A DNA stretch of 64,000 nt from Pelagibius sp964472095 (GCA_964472095.1 CAYYIV010000001.1:186001-250000); one strand, 5' to 3'; shown: positions 8,624 to 16,940, numbered from the stretch's first letter. Program-made: numbers and translations. The notes: generated by a model not told the origin, from the sequence alone.

Positions 8624-9298
8624 CTAGGGATCGCCCGACACGCCGAAGCCGGGTGCCTGCGAGGGATCGAGGGCGCGGGTGATGTAGTCTTCCATTTGCG
8701 GCTTGTAGATCTGCCAGAGATCGGCCAGCGCGGCGATGGGATCCATGTCGTGCCAGTCGATGCGCAGGTCGGCGACGGGCCAGGGCAGCTTGCGCACCAG
8801 CAGCAGCCCCGCCGAGTGGACGGGCCCCGCCTCGCCGCCGGCAGCGAAGCCGGCCTGCATTGCAGTGACTAGCCGGTCGCCGAGATGCCCGGCAGCGGCC
8901 TCGAAAGCGGCCATCATGGCCATCGGCAGGTTGACGTCGGCCAGCAGGTTGCCGGCGGCCACAGCATCCTGACCCTCGGCCACGCCGTGCAGGCCGAGAG
9001 TCTTGGTGCCCTCGAAGGTTGCGGTGCGGCCCTGCGCGTCGATGGCGGTGAGCTGGCGGTACTCGATGTGCGGCGCGGCCGACGTGATCTGCGCCAGCGC
9101 TTCCTCCGCCGAGGCGCCGCCGGCCATGAGGTCGAGCGCCCAGGGACCCAACGTGGGATCGGTGATGTTTTGGCTCGCCACCGCGCCGACTCCGGCGCGG
9201 GCATAGGCGCAGCGCGCCGCCACCGCCGGCGAGGAGGACGACACGGCGAGCCCGAACATGCCGGTCTCGACGCAGCGCGCGGCGATCGAGAAGGTCAT
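8624..9298 (-). CDS. DUF1028 domain-containing protein
   Basis: Protein of 224 residues covering the full DUF1028 fold, which is related to Ntn-hydrolases. It opens MTFSIAARCVETGMFGLAVSS and contains GVGAVASQNITDPTLGPWAL and HGVAEGQDAVAAGNLLA, both family hallmarks. DUF1028 genes often sit beside RidA, peptide ABC transporters and D-aminoacylase, as here. The gene starts 4 bases downstream of the ridA-like stop, so the two are co-transcribed. Substrate unknown; an amidase-like role in D-amino-acid or peptide catabolism is inferred from context. Confidence 0.9.
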   Translation of the reverse strand: MTFSIAARCVETGMFGLAVSSSSPAVAARCAYARAGVGAVASQNITDPTLGPWALDLMAGGASAEEALAQITSAAPHIEYRQLTAIDAQGRTATFEGTKTLGLHGVAEGQDAVAAGNLLADVNLPMAMMAAFEAAAGHLGDRLVTAMQAGFAAGGEAGPVHSAGLLLVRKLPWPVADLRIDWHDMDPIAALADLWQIYKPQMEDYITRALDPSQAPGFGVSGDP

Positions 9299-9302
9299 CC
9301 CT

Positions 9303-9722
9303 TCAGCCTCGGTCGGGAATGACGGCGATGGCGTCGACTTCGACCAGCCACTCGGGCCGTGCCAGGCCGGACACCACGATGCCGGTCGAGACCGGGAAGA
9401 CGCCCTTCAGCGACTTGCCGACGCTGCGGTAGACCGCCTCGCGATAGCGCGGGTCGGTGATGTAGATGGTGATCTTGCAGATGTGCTCGAGGGAGGAGCC
9501 GGCCTCTTCCAGCAGCTTCTTGATATTGGCCATGGCCTGCTCGGTCTGGCCGGCCGCATCGCCGACGGCGACGCTGCGGGCGGTGTCGAGGTCCTGGCCG
9601 ACCTGGCCGCGCACGAAGACCATGGTGCCGCGGGCGACCACCGCCTGGCAGAGGTCGTTGTCGAGCTTCTGCTCCGGGTAGGTGTCCTTGGTGTTGAACT
9701 TGCGGATGCGAGTATGGGTCAT
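9303..9722 (-). CDS. RidA/YjgF/UK114 family protein
   Basis: RidA-superfamily protein of 139 residues; archetypes hydrolyse reactive enamine/imine intermediates of amino-acid metabolism. It contains VARGTMVFVRGQVGQDLDT, the helix QTEQAMANIKKLLEEAGSS and the C-terminal VSGLARPEWLVEVDAIAV, whose Arg corresponds to the carboxylate-binding Arg. An N-terminal extension (MTHTRIRKFNTKDTYPEQKL) suggests a subfamily other than canonical RidA. It heads the gene pair with DUF1028, consistent with handling imines produced by D-amino-acid oxidation. Confidence 0.9.
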   Translation of the reverse strand: MTHTRIRKFNTKDTYPEQKLDNDLCQAVVARGTMVFVRGQVGQDLDTARSVAVGDAAGQTEQAMANIKKLLEEAGSSLEHICKITIYITDPRYREAVYRSVGKSLKGVFPVSTGIVVSGLARPEWLVEVDAIAVIPDRG

Positions 9723-9731
9723 GGAAATCTA

Positions 9732-9839
9732 TCAGGCTCCGGCGGGGATCAGATGGATCGGCAGCGGCGGGCGGGCGGCGAGCGGTGCGGGCGCGCCGTA
9801 CTCCCGGTTGGCATAGAGCAGCGGCAGGACTTCCGCCAC
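9732..9839 (-). pseudogene. Short unidentified C-terminal remnant
   Basis: A 35-codon frame, open a little further upstream, reads like a protein tail (VLPLLYANREYGAPAP then RPPLPIHLIPAGA) and ends 10 bases upstream of the ridA-like start. No N-terminal part exists in any frame. The rest of the 327-base gap to the PhyH gene shows no other coding signal. It may be the stump of a deleted catabolic gene; I do not recognise the family. Confidence 0.3.
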
Positions 9840-10049
9840 GACAATCCGGCGCTCCCTTCTGCCGGCGGATTACCCGACGACGATCATCCCGGCAAAGCCT
9901 ACCTCAAAAAAAATACGCGTTTTGGAGCCAATGGTTCAATAAAACAAAACCATCGAGCCGCCGGCGGCTCAGGCGATGCGTCCCCTTGCGTCGATCTTGG
10001 GCCTCGCGGATGATGCGGGCAACGGAGATCCAGGCAGACGGAGGAAGCG

Positions 10050-10919
10050 GTGGCGGTTCTCAGCCCCGAACAGATCGCGGCCTTTCACCGCGACGGCGTG
10101 ATCGTCGCGGACGACGCGGTGACGCCGGCGCAGCTCGCCGCCCTGCGCGCGGCCTTCGACGGCTGGCTCGAGGAAAGCCGCGGCCACGACGTCAATTACG
10201 GCGAGATGGCCGACGGGCGGCCGCGCTTCGACCTGCAAATCCCCGGCCACACCCCCGAGGCGCCGCAGCTGCGCCGGGTCAACTCGCCGACCGAGATTTC
10301 CGAGGCCTACCTGGAGGCGGTCACCGGCAGCCGCGTGCCGGACATGGTGGCCGATCTGATCGGCGCCAACGTTAAGTTCCACCACTCCAAGATCAACGCC
10401 AAGCTGCCCGGCACCCATACCGAGGTGAAGTGGCACCAGGACTTCCCCTTCACCCCGCACAGCAACGACGACCTCGTGACCGCCCTGCTGGCACTCGACG
10501 AGGTGGACGCGACCAACGGTCCGCTGATCGCCGCGCCCGGCTCCCACAAGGACGGCTTGGCACCGCTGTGGCACGACGGCGCTTTCACCGGCGTCGCCGG
10601 CGACGCGGAGGCCGCAGCCTGGCAAAGCAACGCCCGCAGCTTCACGATGAAAGCCGGCAGCGTCTGCCTGATGCACACCCGCGTCGGCCATTCGTCGGCC
10701 CCCAACCTCGGCGACCGGCCGCGCCGCCTGTTCATCGCCGTCTACACGGCGGAGGATGCTGTGCCGCTGTCGCCCAACCCGCTGCCCAGCCGGCACGAGG
10801 GCATGATGGTGCGCGGTGCGCGGACGGGGCGCGTGCGCTCCGTTGCCTTCGACCTGCAGCTGCCGCAGCGCCCCACGACGGGCTCGTTTTTCAACCAGCA
10901 GGTCAACCTGGACGGCTGA
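10050..10919 (+). CDS. Phytanoyl-CoA dioxygenase (PhyH) family Fe(II)/2-oxoglutarate oxygenase
   Basis: Mononuclear iron, 2-oxoglutarate-dependent oxygenase of 289 residues, cytoplasmic. The iron-binding HxD is in VKWHQDFPFTPHS and the distal His in LMHTRVGHSSAPN, followed by the Arg of DRPRRLFIAVYTAED that would bind 2-oxoglutarate. N-terminal LSPEQIAAFHRDGVIV is standard for the family. GTG start at 10050 behind a GGAGGA ribosome site. Substrate unknown. The gene diverges from the D-aminoacylase cluster and is followed 37 bases later by a DUF72 gene. Confidence 0.92.
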   Translation: MAVLSPEQIAAFHRDGVIVADDAVTPAQLAALRAAFDGWLEESRGHDVNYGEMADGRPRFDLQIPGHTPEAPQLRRVNSPTEISEAYLEAVTGSRVPDMVADLIGANVKFHHSKINAKLPGTHTEVKWHQDFPFTPHSNDDLVTALLALDEVDATNGPLIAAPGSHKDGLAPLWHDGAFTGVAGDAEAAAWQSNARSFTMKAGSVCLMHTRVGHSSAPNLGDRPRRLFIAVYTAEDAVPLSPNPLPSRHEGMMVRGARTGRVRSVAFDLQLPQRPTTGSFFNQQVNLDG

Positions 10920-10956
10920 GCCCGGATCGGGGCTTCTCTGACATAAGGACGGGATT

Positions 10957-11709
10957 GTGACGCAAGGCAGGATCTTCGTCGGCATCGGCGGCTGGACTTT
11001 CGAGCCGTGGCGCGGCGTCTTCTATCCCGAAGGGCTGGTACAGCGCCGCGAGCTGGAATACGCCAGCCGCCAGCTGACCTCCATCGAGATCAACGGCACC
11101 TATTACTCCAGCTTCAAGCCGCCGAGCTGGATGAAGTGGCGCGACGAGACGCCAGAGGGCTTCGTGTTTTCGGTGAAAGCCTCGCGCTACTGCACCAACC
11201 GAAAGCAGCTCTCAGACGCCGCCGAGTCCATCGAGCGCTTCCTCGGCCAGGGGCTGCACCTGCTGGAGGACCGCCTGGGGCCGGTCAATTGGCAGTTTAT
11301 GGAGACCAAGAAGTTCGATGCCGAGGACATGGCGGACTTCTTCAAGCTGCTGCCGCGCGATGCCGCCGGTATCCGGCTGCGCCACGCTCTGGAAGTCCGT
11401 CATGCGAGCTTCCAGGATCCGAAGTTTTACGACCTCGCCCGCAAGCACAATGCCGCCATCGTCTACGCCGATCACGACCGCTTCCCGGAGATCGACGAAC
11501 CAACGGCCGACTTCACCTACGCCCGCCTGATGCAGAGCCAAGAGGACGAAGCGACCGGCTACGACGCCAAGCAACTCGACCGCTGGACAAGACAGGCGAA
11601 GATCTGGGCCAAGCGCGGCGACGCCTTCATCTACTTCATCTCAGGGGCCAAGGTGCGCAACCCGGCCGCCGCACAGGCGCTGATCGAGCGGGTCGGGGGT
11701 GCAAAATAA
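10957..11709 (+). CDS. DUF72 domain-containing protein (YecE-like TIM barrel)
   Basis: Protein of 250 residues matching DUF72/YecE. It has the start IFVGIGGWTFEPWRGVFYP, TSIEINGTYYSSFKPPSWMKW, FVFSVKASRYCTN, a central LGPVNWQFMETKKFDAEDM and a C-terminal YFISGAKVRNPAAAQAL. Members are about 240-280 residues, so it is full length. Function is undetermined; a TIM-barrel fold is the family's known structure. GTG start at 10957 with AAGGACG upstream. Confidence 0.92.
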   Translation: MTQGRIFVGIGGWTFEPWRGVFYPEGLVQRRELEYASRQLTSIEINGTYYSSFKPPSWMKWRDETPEGFVFSVKASRYCTNRKQLSDAAESIERFLGQGLHLLEDRLGPVNWQFMETKKFDAEDMADFFKLLPRDAAGIRLRHALEVRHASFQDPKFYDLARKHNAAIVYADHDRFPEIDEPTADFTYARLMQSQEDEATGYDAKQLDRWTRQAKIWAKRGDAFIYFISGAKVRNPAAAQALIERVGGAK

Positions 11710-11746
11710 CCCGGCAGCTGGGATATCCGTGGCGCCTTCGTCCCTC

Positions 11747-12079
11747 TTAGCTGCTTTTTTCGATTTTCTCCAAGAGGTCGGCCTTGGAAAACGGCTTGGA
11801 CAGCACTGCGTCGGCACCCAGCTGTTGTGCTGCGTCCAAAATCGGCAAGGCGCCGATGCTACCGCCCCCGGTCATGGCGATGATCCTGACCTCCGGACTC
11901 CGTTGCCGGATTTCCAGGATCGTCTCGATGCCCTCCTTGAACGGCATCAGGATGTCGGTAACGACGAGGTCGACCGGGGACTCAAGAAATTGCTGCACAC
12001 CATGTTGCCCGTCTTCAGCCTGGACCACTTCATAGCCGGCAGCCTCAAGCATCGATGCGACGGTGGCGCGACCGAGCAC
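11747..12079 (-). pseudogene. CheY-like response regulator missing its N-terminal strand and acidic pocket
   Basis: The frame holds most of a receiver domain: RATVASMLEAAGYEVVQAED, the phospho-acceptor strand DLVVTDILMP, the Thr-containing strand IIAMTGGG and the conserved SKPFSKADL Lys. The opening ILVVDDE-type strand with its acidic pair, needed for Mg2+ and phosphorylation, is absent. Upstream of residue 1 the sequence becomes an integrase relic on the opposite strand. The best reading is a receiver gene cut by integration or deletion at about 12060. A GTG start is formally available but unlikely to give an active protein. Confidence 0.75.
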
Positions 12080-12232
12080 CAGCTGATGGCGATGTACGGC
12101 TGGGAGAGCCCGAAGCAGGCCGCGATCTAGACGAAAAAGGCCAACCGAAAGCGCCTTGCGGGAACAGGAATGAAACTCCTAGTGTCCCACTCGGCCGGAG
12201 AAAGTGTCCCACCGAAGAAAAAGGCGAGGTAA
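12055..12232 (+). pseudogene. Tyrosine recombinase (phage-type integrase) C-terminal relic
   Basis: In one frame the sequence reads GATEHQLMAMYGWESPKQAAI, a stop, then TKKANRKRLAGTGMKLLV and ESVPPKKKAR to TAA at 12232. This is the familiar C-terminus of alphaproteobacterial phage integrases, where the catalytic Tyr codon (usually in AAIYTRKANR) has become TAG at 12128. Everything N-terminal is gone and the opposite-strand receiver gene begins. The relic ends 21 bases from the 3' end of tRNA-Phe, the usual home of such integrases. Confidence 0.85.
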
Positions 12233-12253
12233 ATCATATGCTTGGAAAGGTAG

Positions 12254-12329
12254 TGGTGCCCAGGGGCGGATTCGAACCACCGACACCATAATTTTCAGTC
12301 ATGTGCTCTACCAACTGAGCTACCTGGGC
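12254..12329 (-). tRNA. tRNA-Phe (GAA)
   Basis: A 76-base cloverleaf including an encoded CCA. Acceptor GCCCAGG pairs with CCTGGGC, the D-arm is GCTC/GAGC, the anticodon stem CATGA/TTATG has loop CTGAAAA (anticodon GAA), and the T-arm is GGTGG-TTCGAAT-CCGCC. It flanks the integrase relic, suggesting it served as an attachment site. Confidence 0.97.
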
Positions 12330-12487
12330 ACTCGGGCGGGCCTGTTGGCATGGGCGGCGATGACCGCCGCGGCCCTGCTGCCGCTGCGCGAGCGGCGACG
12401 CAGGCTTATAGGCCCTGAGCCCGGCTCTGTCCAGCCCCCCGGCGTGGAAAAACCCGGCGGATTTGCGGCCCCTTTGCCGCCCTCAAG

Positions 12488-13441
12488 CTAGGGCGCCAGG
12501 ACCAGGCTGAGGGACAGCGGCTCCGCCCCGCGCTGGACCGTCAGCCGCACCGTCTCGCCGGGCCGTTTCAGCTGGATGGCGGCAATGGCTTCGGCCACCT
12601 TGGCAACGCGCCGGCCCTCGACGGCAGTCAGCAGGTCGCCGGCCCTGAGGCCCGCCGCCTCCGCCGCGCCGCCGAGCTGCACGCCGCGCACGCGTACGCC
12701 GGCCCGCTCCTCGGGCGCCAAATCGTCGAGGCCGAGGCCGGCCTTGCCGCGGCGCACCTCGCCGTGGGCCTGCAGGTCCTCCACCACGCGGGCGACCAGC
12801 GCGGCCGAGGCGGCGAAGTTCACGCCGATGTTGGCATCGCTCTCCATGGTGAAGATGGCCGAGAGGAGGCCGACCAGGCGGCCCTCGGCGTCCACCAGGG
12901 CGCCGCCGGAGGCGCCGGGGTTCACCACAGCGTCGGTCTGCACGAAGTCCTCCACCTGGTTGAAGCCGGTGCCGGCCCGGTGCAGGGCGGAGACCACGCC
13001 GCAGGTGACCGAGAGATCGAGGCCGAACTGGTTGCCGACTGTGCAGACCGGGTCGCCGAGCGCCGGCTCCGGCGCATAGGGCAAGGGCGGCAGCGCGGTC
13101 ACCACCTTGAGCAGGGCGAGATCGCTGGCGGCGTCCCTGCCGACCACCTCGGCCGGGACGTGGCGTCCGTCGGGCAGCCGCACGGTGACCGAGAGTGCCT
13201 GGTCGACCACGTGGAGCGCGGTCGCCAGGTATCCGCCGGGCGCTATGGCCACCGCCGTGCCCTCCGGCGCCACGCCGGGCGGCAGGTCGGGCTGACCGCC
13301 CTGGGGCTGGCCTGGCCAGACCGGCAGCACCGAAACCACCGAGTCCAGCACGCCGGCATCGAAAGCAACCGCCGGCAGCGGCGCGGCCAGCGCGGCCATC
13401 AGCAGGACGGCGGAGACCGCGGCAGCTGCGCGGCGGCGCAT
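12488..13441 (-). CDS. S1C-family serine protease with PDZ domain (HtrA/DegP-like)
   Basis: Exported trypsin-like protease of 317 residues. Signal peptide to about residue 26 (PLPAVAF). The triad is visible: His in LATALHVVDQ, Asp in RDAASDLALLKV and Ser in NPGASGGALVD. A PDZ domain follows (about 225-315), with VRGVQLGGAAEAAGLRAGDLLTAVEGRRV. It is shorter than DegP (one PDZ, short linker). The gene lies 3 bases from yacG in the minus-strand housekeeping block. Role in envelope protein quality control is inferred from the family. Confidence 0.9.
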   Translation of the reverse strand: MRRRAAAAVSAVLLMAALAAPLPAVAFDAGVLDSVVSVLPVWPGQPQGGQPDLPPGVAPEGTAVAIAPGGYLATALHVVDQALSVTVRLPDGRHVPAEVVGRDAASDLALLKVVTALPPLPYAPEPALGDPVCTVGNQFGLDLSVTCGVVSALHRAGTGFNQVEDFVQTDAVVNPGASGGALVDAEGRLVGLLSAIFTMESDANIGVNFAASAALVARVVEDLQAHGEVRRGKAGLGLDDLAPEERAGVRVRGVQLGGAAEAAGLRAGDLLTAVEGRRVAKVAEAIAAIQLKRPGETVRLTVQRGAEPLSLSLVLAP

Positions 13442-13444
13442 GAC

Positions 13445-13696
13445 TCAGTCGTCCTCTTCCGGGCGCTCCGGCGGCGCTTCGACTTCCGGTGCTTCGTTGG
13501 TGGGAATGCGGTAGTTGCCCTTCACCCAGCGACCGAGGTCGATGTCGGCGCAACGCTGCGAGCAGAAGGGGCGGAAGCGGTGCAGTGCCGCTGCGCCGCA
13601 GATCGGGCACTTGCGCCGGCCGCCGTCCTTGCGCGGCAGCGGCACCACGCGCTTGTCCAACTCGTCGCGATCGAGGTCGTCTGTCTCGTCGTCCAT
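13445..13696 (-). CDS. yacG: DNA gyrase inhibitor / zinc-binding protein YacG
   Basis: Small zinc protein of 83 residues; E. coli YacG binds GyrB and blocks DNA binding. The Cys4 site is complete: CPICG and PFCSQRCADIDLGRWVKGNYRIP, the YacG signature. N- and C-terminal tails are acidic and divergent, as is common in Alphaproteobacteria. It follows rng by 4 bases in the conserved infA-maf-rng-yacG order. Confidence 0.95.
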   Translation of the reverse strand: MDDETDDLDRDELDKRVVPLPRKDGGRRKCPICGAAALHRFRPFCSQRCADIDLGRWVKGNYRIPTNEAPEVEAPPERPEEDD

Positions 13697-13700
13697 GGTC

Positions 13701-14870
13701 CTAGCCTAACACGAGCGCGTGGCCGGCGACCAAGGGGTCGACGGTGATTGCGATGGCGCGTCCGAGGCGCTGCTCCACCGCCGCCAGGGCCGCCGCTTGC
13801 GGCCCTGCGAGCGCCGCCGCAGTGGCCGGCGCGACGCGCAGGGTAATCGAGGTCACGGCCTTGCCGAAGCCCTCGGCAGCGGCATGGCGCAAGGCCTCGT
13901 AGGCCAGGGTCTCCGGCGTCTTCTCCCGTCCGCTGCCGGCCAGGCCGCAGGGCCGGCAGAGCACTTCGTGCAGCGGCGCGCGGCCGCGCCGGCGGGTCAT
14001 CTCCAGCAGACCCGAGGGCGACAGGCCGAAGACCTGGCAGGGCTCGGGATCGTCGGCCACCGCCTTGCGCAGTGCCGCGGCCACCGCCTTGCGGTCCTCC
14101 GGCGGGTTCATGGCGAGGAAGTCAACCACGATGAGGCCGGAGAGTGCGCGCAGGCGCAGCTGGCGGGCGATGGCCGGCACCGCCCCGAGATTCACCGCGC
14201 GCGCCTGCACCGCCTGCCCGCCGCGCCCGTCGTGGCGGCCGGCGTTCACGTCGATGGCGGTCAGGGTCTGGCCGGGCTCGATCAGCAGGAAACCGCCGCC
14301 GGGCAGTTCAGCGCGCGGCCCGAGCAGCTGCTCGATGGCCTCTTCCAGGCCCTCGGCCTCGAAGAGCGGCAGGGCCGCGCTGTGCAGCGTGAAGCTGCAG
14401 TCGCCGCCGTCGGACTTCAGGGCCTGCAGCAGCACCGCGTCATCCGCCACCACCCGCTGCGGCCGGCTTGCCTCGAAGAGCGCCTTCAGCGGCGCGGCCC
14501 CGGCCGGCAGCCGCGCCGGCGCCTTCAAGTTCCAGAGCCGCTCGGGATCGAGATCGAGGCTCTTGGCACTGACCCGGGCGCCTTTGTCGGCGGCAGGCGC
14601 ACGGGTGACCTTCACCGCAAGCGCTCCGCCCTCCGGCGGGATCCCGTCCGGCGCGTCGCGGCTCGGCAGCAGGCCGGGACGCTCCAGGCCGAGGTCGACG
14701 AAGGCAGCGTCGAGGCCCTTGTCGAAGCGCTGGACTCGCGCCAGAAAAAGATCGCCCGCCTGCGGCGCCGTGTCGTCGCGCAGGATCACCAGGTCGTGCA
14801 GGACGTCGTCGTAAAGCACGGCGGCGCGCAGCTCGCCGGGCAGTGCGGAGACGAGGAGGGCGACGGCCAT
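13701..14870 (-). CDS. rng: Ribonuclease E/G family endoribonuclease (RNase G-like)
   Basis: Single-strand-specific endoribonuclease for rRNA maturation and mRNA decay, cytoplasmic. The 389-residue protein has an N-terminal S1-like region (GDLFLARVQRFDKGLDAAFVDLG), the DNase-I-like catalytic part with Mg2+-binding Asp residues in LTAIDVNAG and GLIVVDFLAM, and the Zn-link CRPCG. It is short for RNase G (about 490 in E. coli), the form common in Rhodospirillales-type maf-rng-yacG operons. It starts 6 bases after the maf stop. Confidence 0.88.
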   Translation of the reverse strand: MAVALLVSALPGELRAAVLYDDVLHDLVILRDDTAPQAGDLFLARVQRFDKGLDAAFVDLGLERPGLLPSRDAPDGIPPEGGALAVKVTRAPAADKGARVSAKSLDLDPERLWNLKAPARLPAGAAPLKALFEASRPQRVVADDAVLLQALKSDGGDCSFTLHSAALPLFEAEGLEEAIEQLLGPRAELPGGGFLLIEPGQTLTAIDVNAGRHDGRGGQAVQARAVNLGAVPAIARQLRLRALSGLIVVDFLAMNPPEDRKAVAAALRKAVADDPEPCQVFGLSPSGLLEMTRRRGRAPLHEVLCRPCGLAGSGREKTPETLAYEALRHAAAEGFGKAVTSITLRVAPATAAALAGPQAAALAAVEQRLGRAIAITVDPLVAGHALVLG

Positions 14871-14876
14871 CGGAGG

Positions 14877-15509
14877 TCAAATCCGGTAACCGAGACCGGT
14901 CAGGAGATTGCAGGTCTCCACCAGGGGCAAGCCGACCACGTTGGGGTAGGAGCCGATGATCTTCGGGATGAAGGCCGCCGCGGCACCCTGGATGGCGTAG
15001 CCGCCGGCCTTGCCGCGCCACTCCCCGCCGGCGAGATAACGGCTGAGCTCCGCCTCCGAGAGGCGCTTGAAGATCACCGCCGTGGTGACCAGGGTGTCGA
15101 CGCGGCGACCGTCGGGCGCCTGGACGGCGACGCCGCCGAGGACGCGGTGGCGTCTGCCGGACAGCAGCTCCAGGCAGCGCCGCGCCGTGGCCTCGTCTTC
15201 CGGCTTGGGCAGGATGCGGCGGCCGACCGCCACCACAGTATCGGCGGCCAGCAGGAAGGCCCCGGGATGGCGCTCGGCAACCGCCGTCAGCTTGTCGAGG
15301 GCGACCCGGCGCGCATAGTGGTGCGGCAGCTCGCGGCGGCGCGGCGTCTCGTCGACGTCGGCTGGGTCGATATCGTTCGGCAGGATGCCGACCTGCTGCA
15401 ACAGCTGCAGGCGCCGCGGCGACGCCGAGGCAAGCACCAGCGGCACCGCCGGCCCCGGTTGCGCTTGGGATTTGGCCAGGGGAGCTTGCGCTGCGCGGAC
15501 TACGGCCAC
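14877..15509 (-). CDS. maf: Maf-family nucleoside triphosphate pyrophosphatase
   Basis: House-cleaning enzyme that hydrolyses dTTP/UTP or modified nucleotides to monophosphates. The 210-residue protein has the Maf P-loop-like motif LASASPRRLQLLQQVGI, the central AADTVVAVGRRILPKPEDEATA with the catalytic Asp, and GGYAIQGAAAAFIPKIIGSYPNVVGLPL near the end. An N-terminal extension of about 23 residues precedes the fold. It stands between infA and rng in a conserved order. Confidence 0.95.
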   Translation of the reverse strand: MAVVRAAQAPLAKSQAQPGPAVPLVLASASPRRLQLLQQVGILPNDIDPADVDETPRRRELPHHYARRVALDKLTAVAERHPGAFLLAADTVVAVGRRILPKPEDEATARRCLELLSGRRHRVLGGVAVQAPDGRRVDTLVTTAVIFKRLSEAELSRYLAGGEWRGKAGGYAIQGAAAAFIPKIIGSYPNVVGLPLVETCNLLTGLGYRI

Positions 15510-15525
15510 GACCTGGCCCGCCGGA

Positions 15526-15744
15526 TTATTTGTAACGGAAGGTGATGCGGCCCTTGGTCAGGTCATAGGGCGTCATCTCGACGTTTACGCGGTCGCCCGC
15601 AAGAACGCGAATGCGGTGCTTGCGCATCTTGCCGGCGGTGTGCGCCAGCACTTCATGATCGTTGTCCAGCTTCACGCGAAACATCGCGTTGGGCAGCAGC
15701 TCAACGACGGTACCTTGGAATTCCAGCAGATCTTCCTTGGCCAT
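15526..15744 (-). CDS. infA: Translation initiation factor IF-1
   Basis: 72-residue OB-fold protein binding the 30S A site during initiation. The sequence is canonical throughout: MAKEDLLEFQGTVVELLPNA, then FRVKLDNDHEVLAHTAGKMR and the C-terminal TPYDLTKGRITFRYK. The strong conservation fixes the start. It is probably transcribed with maf, 16 bases downstream. The roughly 205 bases upstream to the phosphatase gene hold no other gene and likely carry its promoter. Confidence 0.99.
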   Translation of the reverse strand: MAKEDLLEFQGTVVELLPNAMFRVKLDNDHEVLAHTAGKMRKHRIRVLAGDRVNVEMTPYDLTKGRITFRYK

Positions 15745-15949
15745 CTGTCCTTCTTATCTTGATCAATCCGCCGCCGCGGCTTCTCGCGCCGGCCCGGTTC
15801 GTCTCCCCGCCTCCCGGCGGTTTTCCCGCTTCTCGGGAGAGCGCGCGGATCATACAGAAAAGCTTCCCCAAGAACAAACACCCCTGTCAACAGGCCGGCG
15901 CCGACGGGAGGCCCGCAGATTTCTGCGGATTTCTGCCCACTTCAGGGGC

Positions 15950-16393
15950 TTAGTGCTGAGGCTTCAGATCCAGGGTGAAGCGCTCCTCGATGCGCTTTTT
16001 CAGCTGGTCGCGCACGGCGCGGTAGGCCTGCAGCCGGGCCTCCCGGTTGCCTTCGATCAGGCTGGGATCGAAGGTATTCCAGAACTCCACGTCGCAGGCC
16101 ATGGTGCGGGTCAGTTCGACGGCCTGGTGCTGGGCCTCCGGCGACAGCGAGATGATGAGGTCGTAGGAGGTATCCTCCAGGTCGTCGAAGGACTTCGGGC
16201 GATGCCTGGAGATGTCGATGCCGATCTCGTCCATCACCTCGATCACGAAGGGGTCGACCTCTCGCGCGCGCACGCCTACGGAGTCCACGTAGACGCGGTG
16301 GCCGAGCAGGTGCTTCAGCAGCGCCTCGCCCATCGGCGAGCGCACGGAGTTCTGCGTGCAGGCGAAGAGCACCGCTTCGGGGAGATCGCCCAT
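15950..16393 (-). CDS. Low-molecular-weight protein tyrosine phosphatase / arsenate-reductase-like
   Basis: Protein of 147 residues with the P-loop CTQNSVRSPM (C-x5-R-S) at residues 12-21 and a later FDPSL in the position of the general-acid DP motif. This fits the LMW-PTP fold; the Q-N variant of the loop is common in the alphaproteobacterial ortholog found next to UPF0262 and hisD. The true substrate (phosphotyrosine or arsenate) cannot be told from sequence. It starts 3 bases after the UPF0262 stop. Confidence 0.88.
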   Translation of the reverse strand: MGDLPEAVLFACTQNSVRSPMGEALLKHLLGHRVYVDSVGVRAREVDPFVIEVMDEIGIDISRHRPKSFDDLEDTSYDLIISLSPEAQHQAVELTRTMACDVEFWNTFDPSLIEGNREARLQAYRAVRDQLKKRIEERFTLDLKPQH

Positions 16394-16396
16394 CTG

Positions 16397-16921
16397 CTAG
16401 CCGCGGATGTGGAGAACGCAGATCAGCGTGAAGAGCCGACGTGCCGTCTGGAAATCGATCTCGATCTTGCCGTCGAGGCGCTCCTGCAGCAGTTCCGAGC
16501 CCTCGTTGTGGAGGCCTCGCCGGCCCATGTCGATGGCCTCGATCCGCGCCGGGCTCGCGGTCTTGATCGCTTCATAGTAGGTCTCGCAGACGGCGAAGTA
16601 GTCGCGGATGACGCGGCGGAAAGGCAGCAGCGGCAGCGCCACGGTGTCGAGCGACCTTTGCGTCGCGTCCAGGATGTCCAGCTGCAGGCGGCTTTCGGCG
16701 ATCGAGAGGTGCAGGTGGTAGGGCCCGCTGTAGTCGCCGAACGGTCGGAAGGCGTTGTCCTCGAGCAGATCGTAGATCGCCACCGCGCGCTCGTGCTCGA
16801 CCTCCGCGCTGCGGCGGATCACCGCGCTGTCGTCCAGCGTGATGTTGACCAGCCGTTCCGTCGACGGCTCGGCTTCCTGGGCGTCCTTCTCGGCCTCGTC
16901 CTTCTCTGGGTCGTCGGTCAT
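16397..16921 (-). CDS. UPF0262 family protein
   Basis: Conserved alphaproteobacterial protein of 174 residues, function unknown. After a charged, disordered N-terminus (1-25, rich in E/D/K) it shows ITLDDSAVIRRSAEVEHERAVAIYDLLEDN, HLHLSIAESRLQLDI and MGRRGLHNEGSELLQERL, diagnostic of UPF0262. Its place between hisD and the LMW phosphatase is conserved in the class and suggests co-expression with histidine biosynthesis genes. Confidence 0.95.
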   Translation of the reverse strand: MTDDPEKDEAEKDAQEAEPSTERLVNITLDDSAVIRRSAEVEHERAVAIYDLLEDNAFRPFGDYSGPYHLHLSIAESRLQLDILDATQRSLDTVALPLLPFRRVIRDYFAVCETYYEAIKTASPARIEAIDMGRRGLHNEGSELLQERLDGKIEIDFQTARRLFTLICVLHIRG

Positions 16922-16940
16922 ACCCGCTGGCTCTTTCCGG

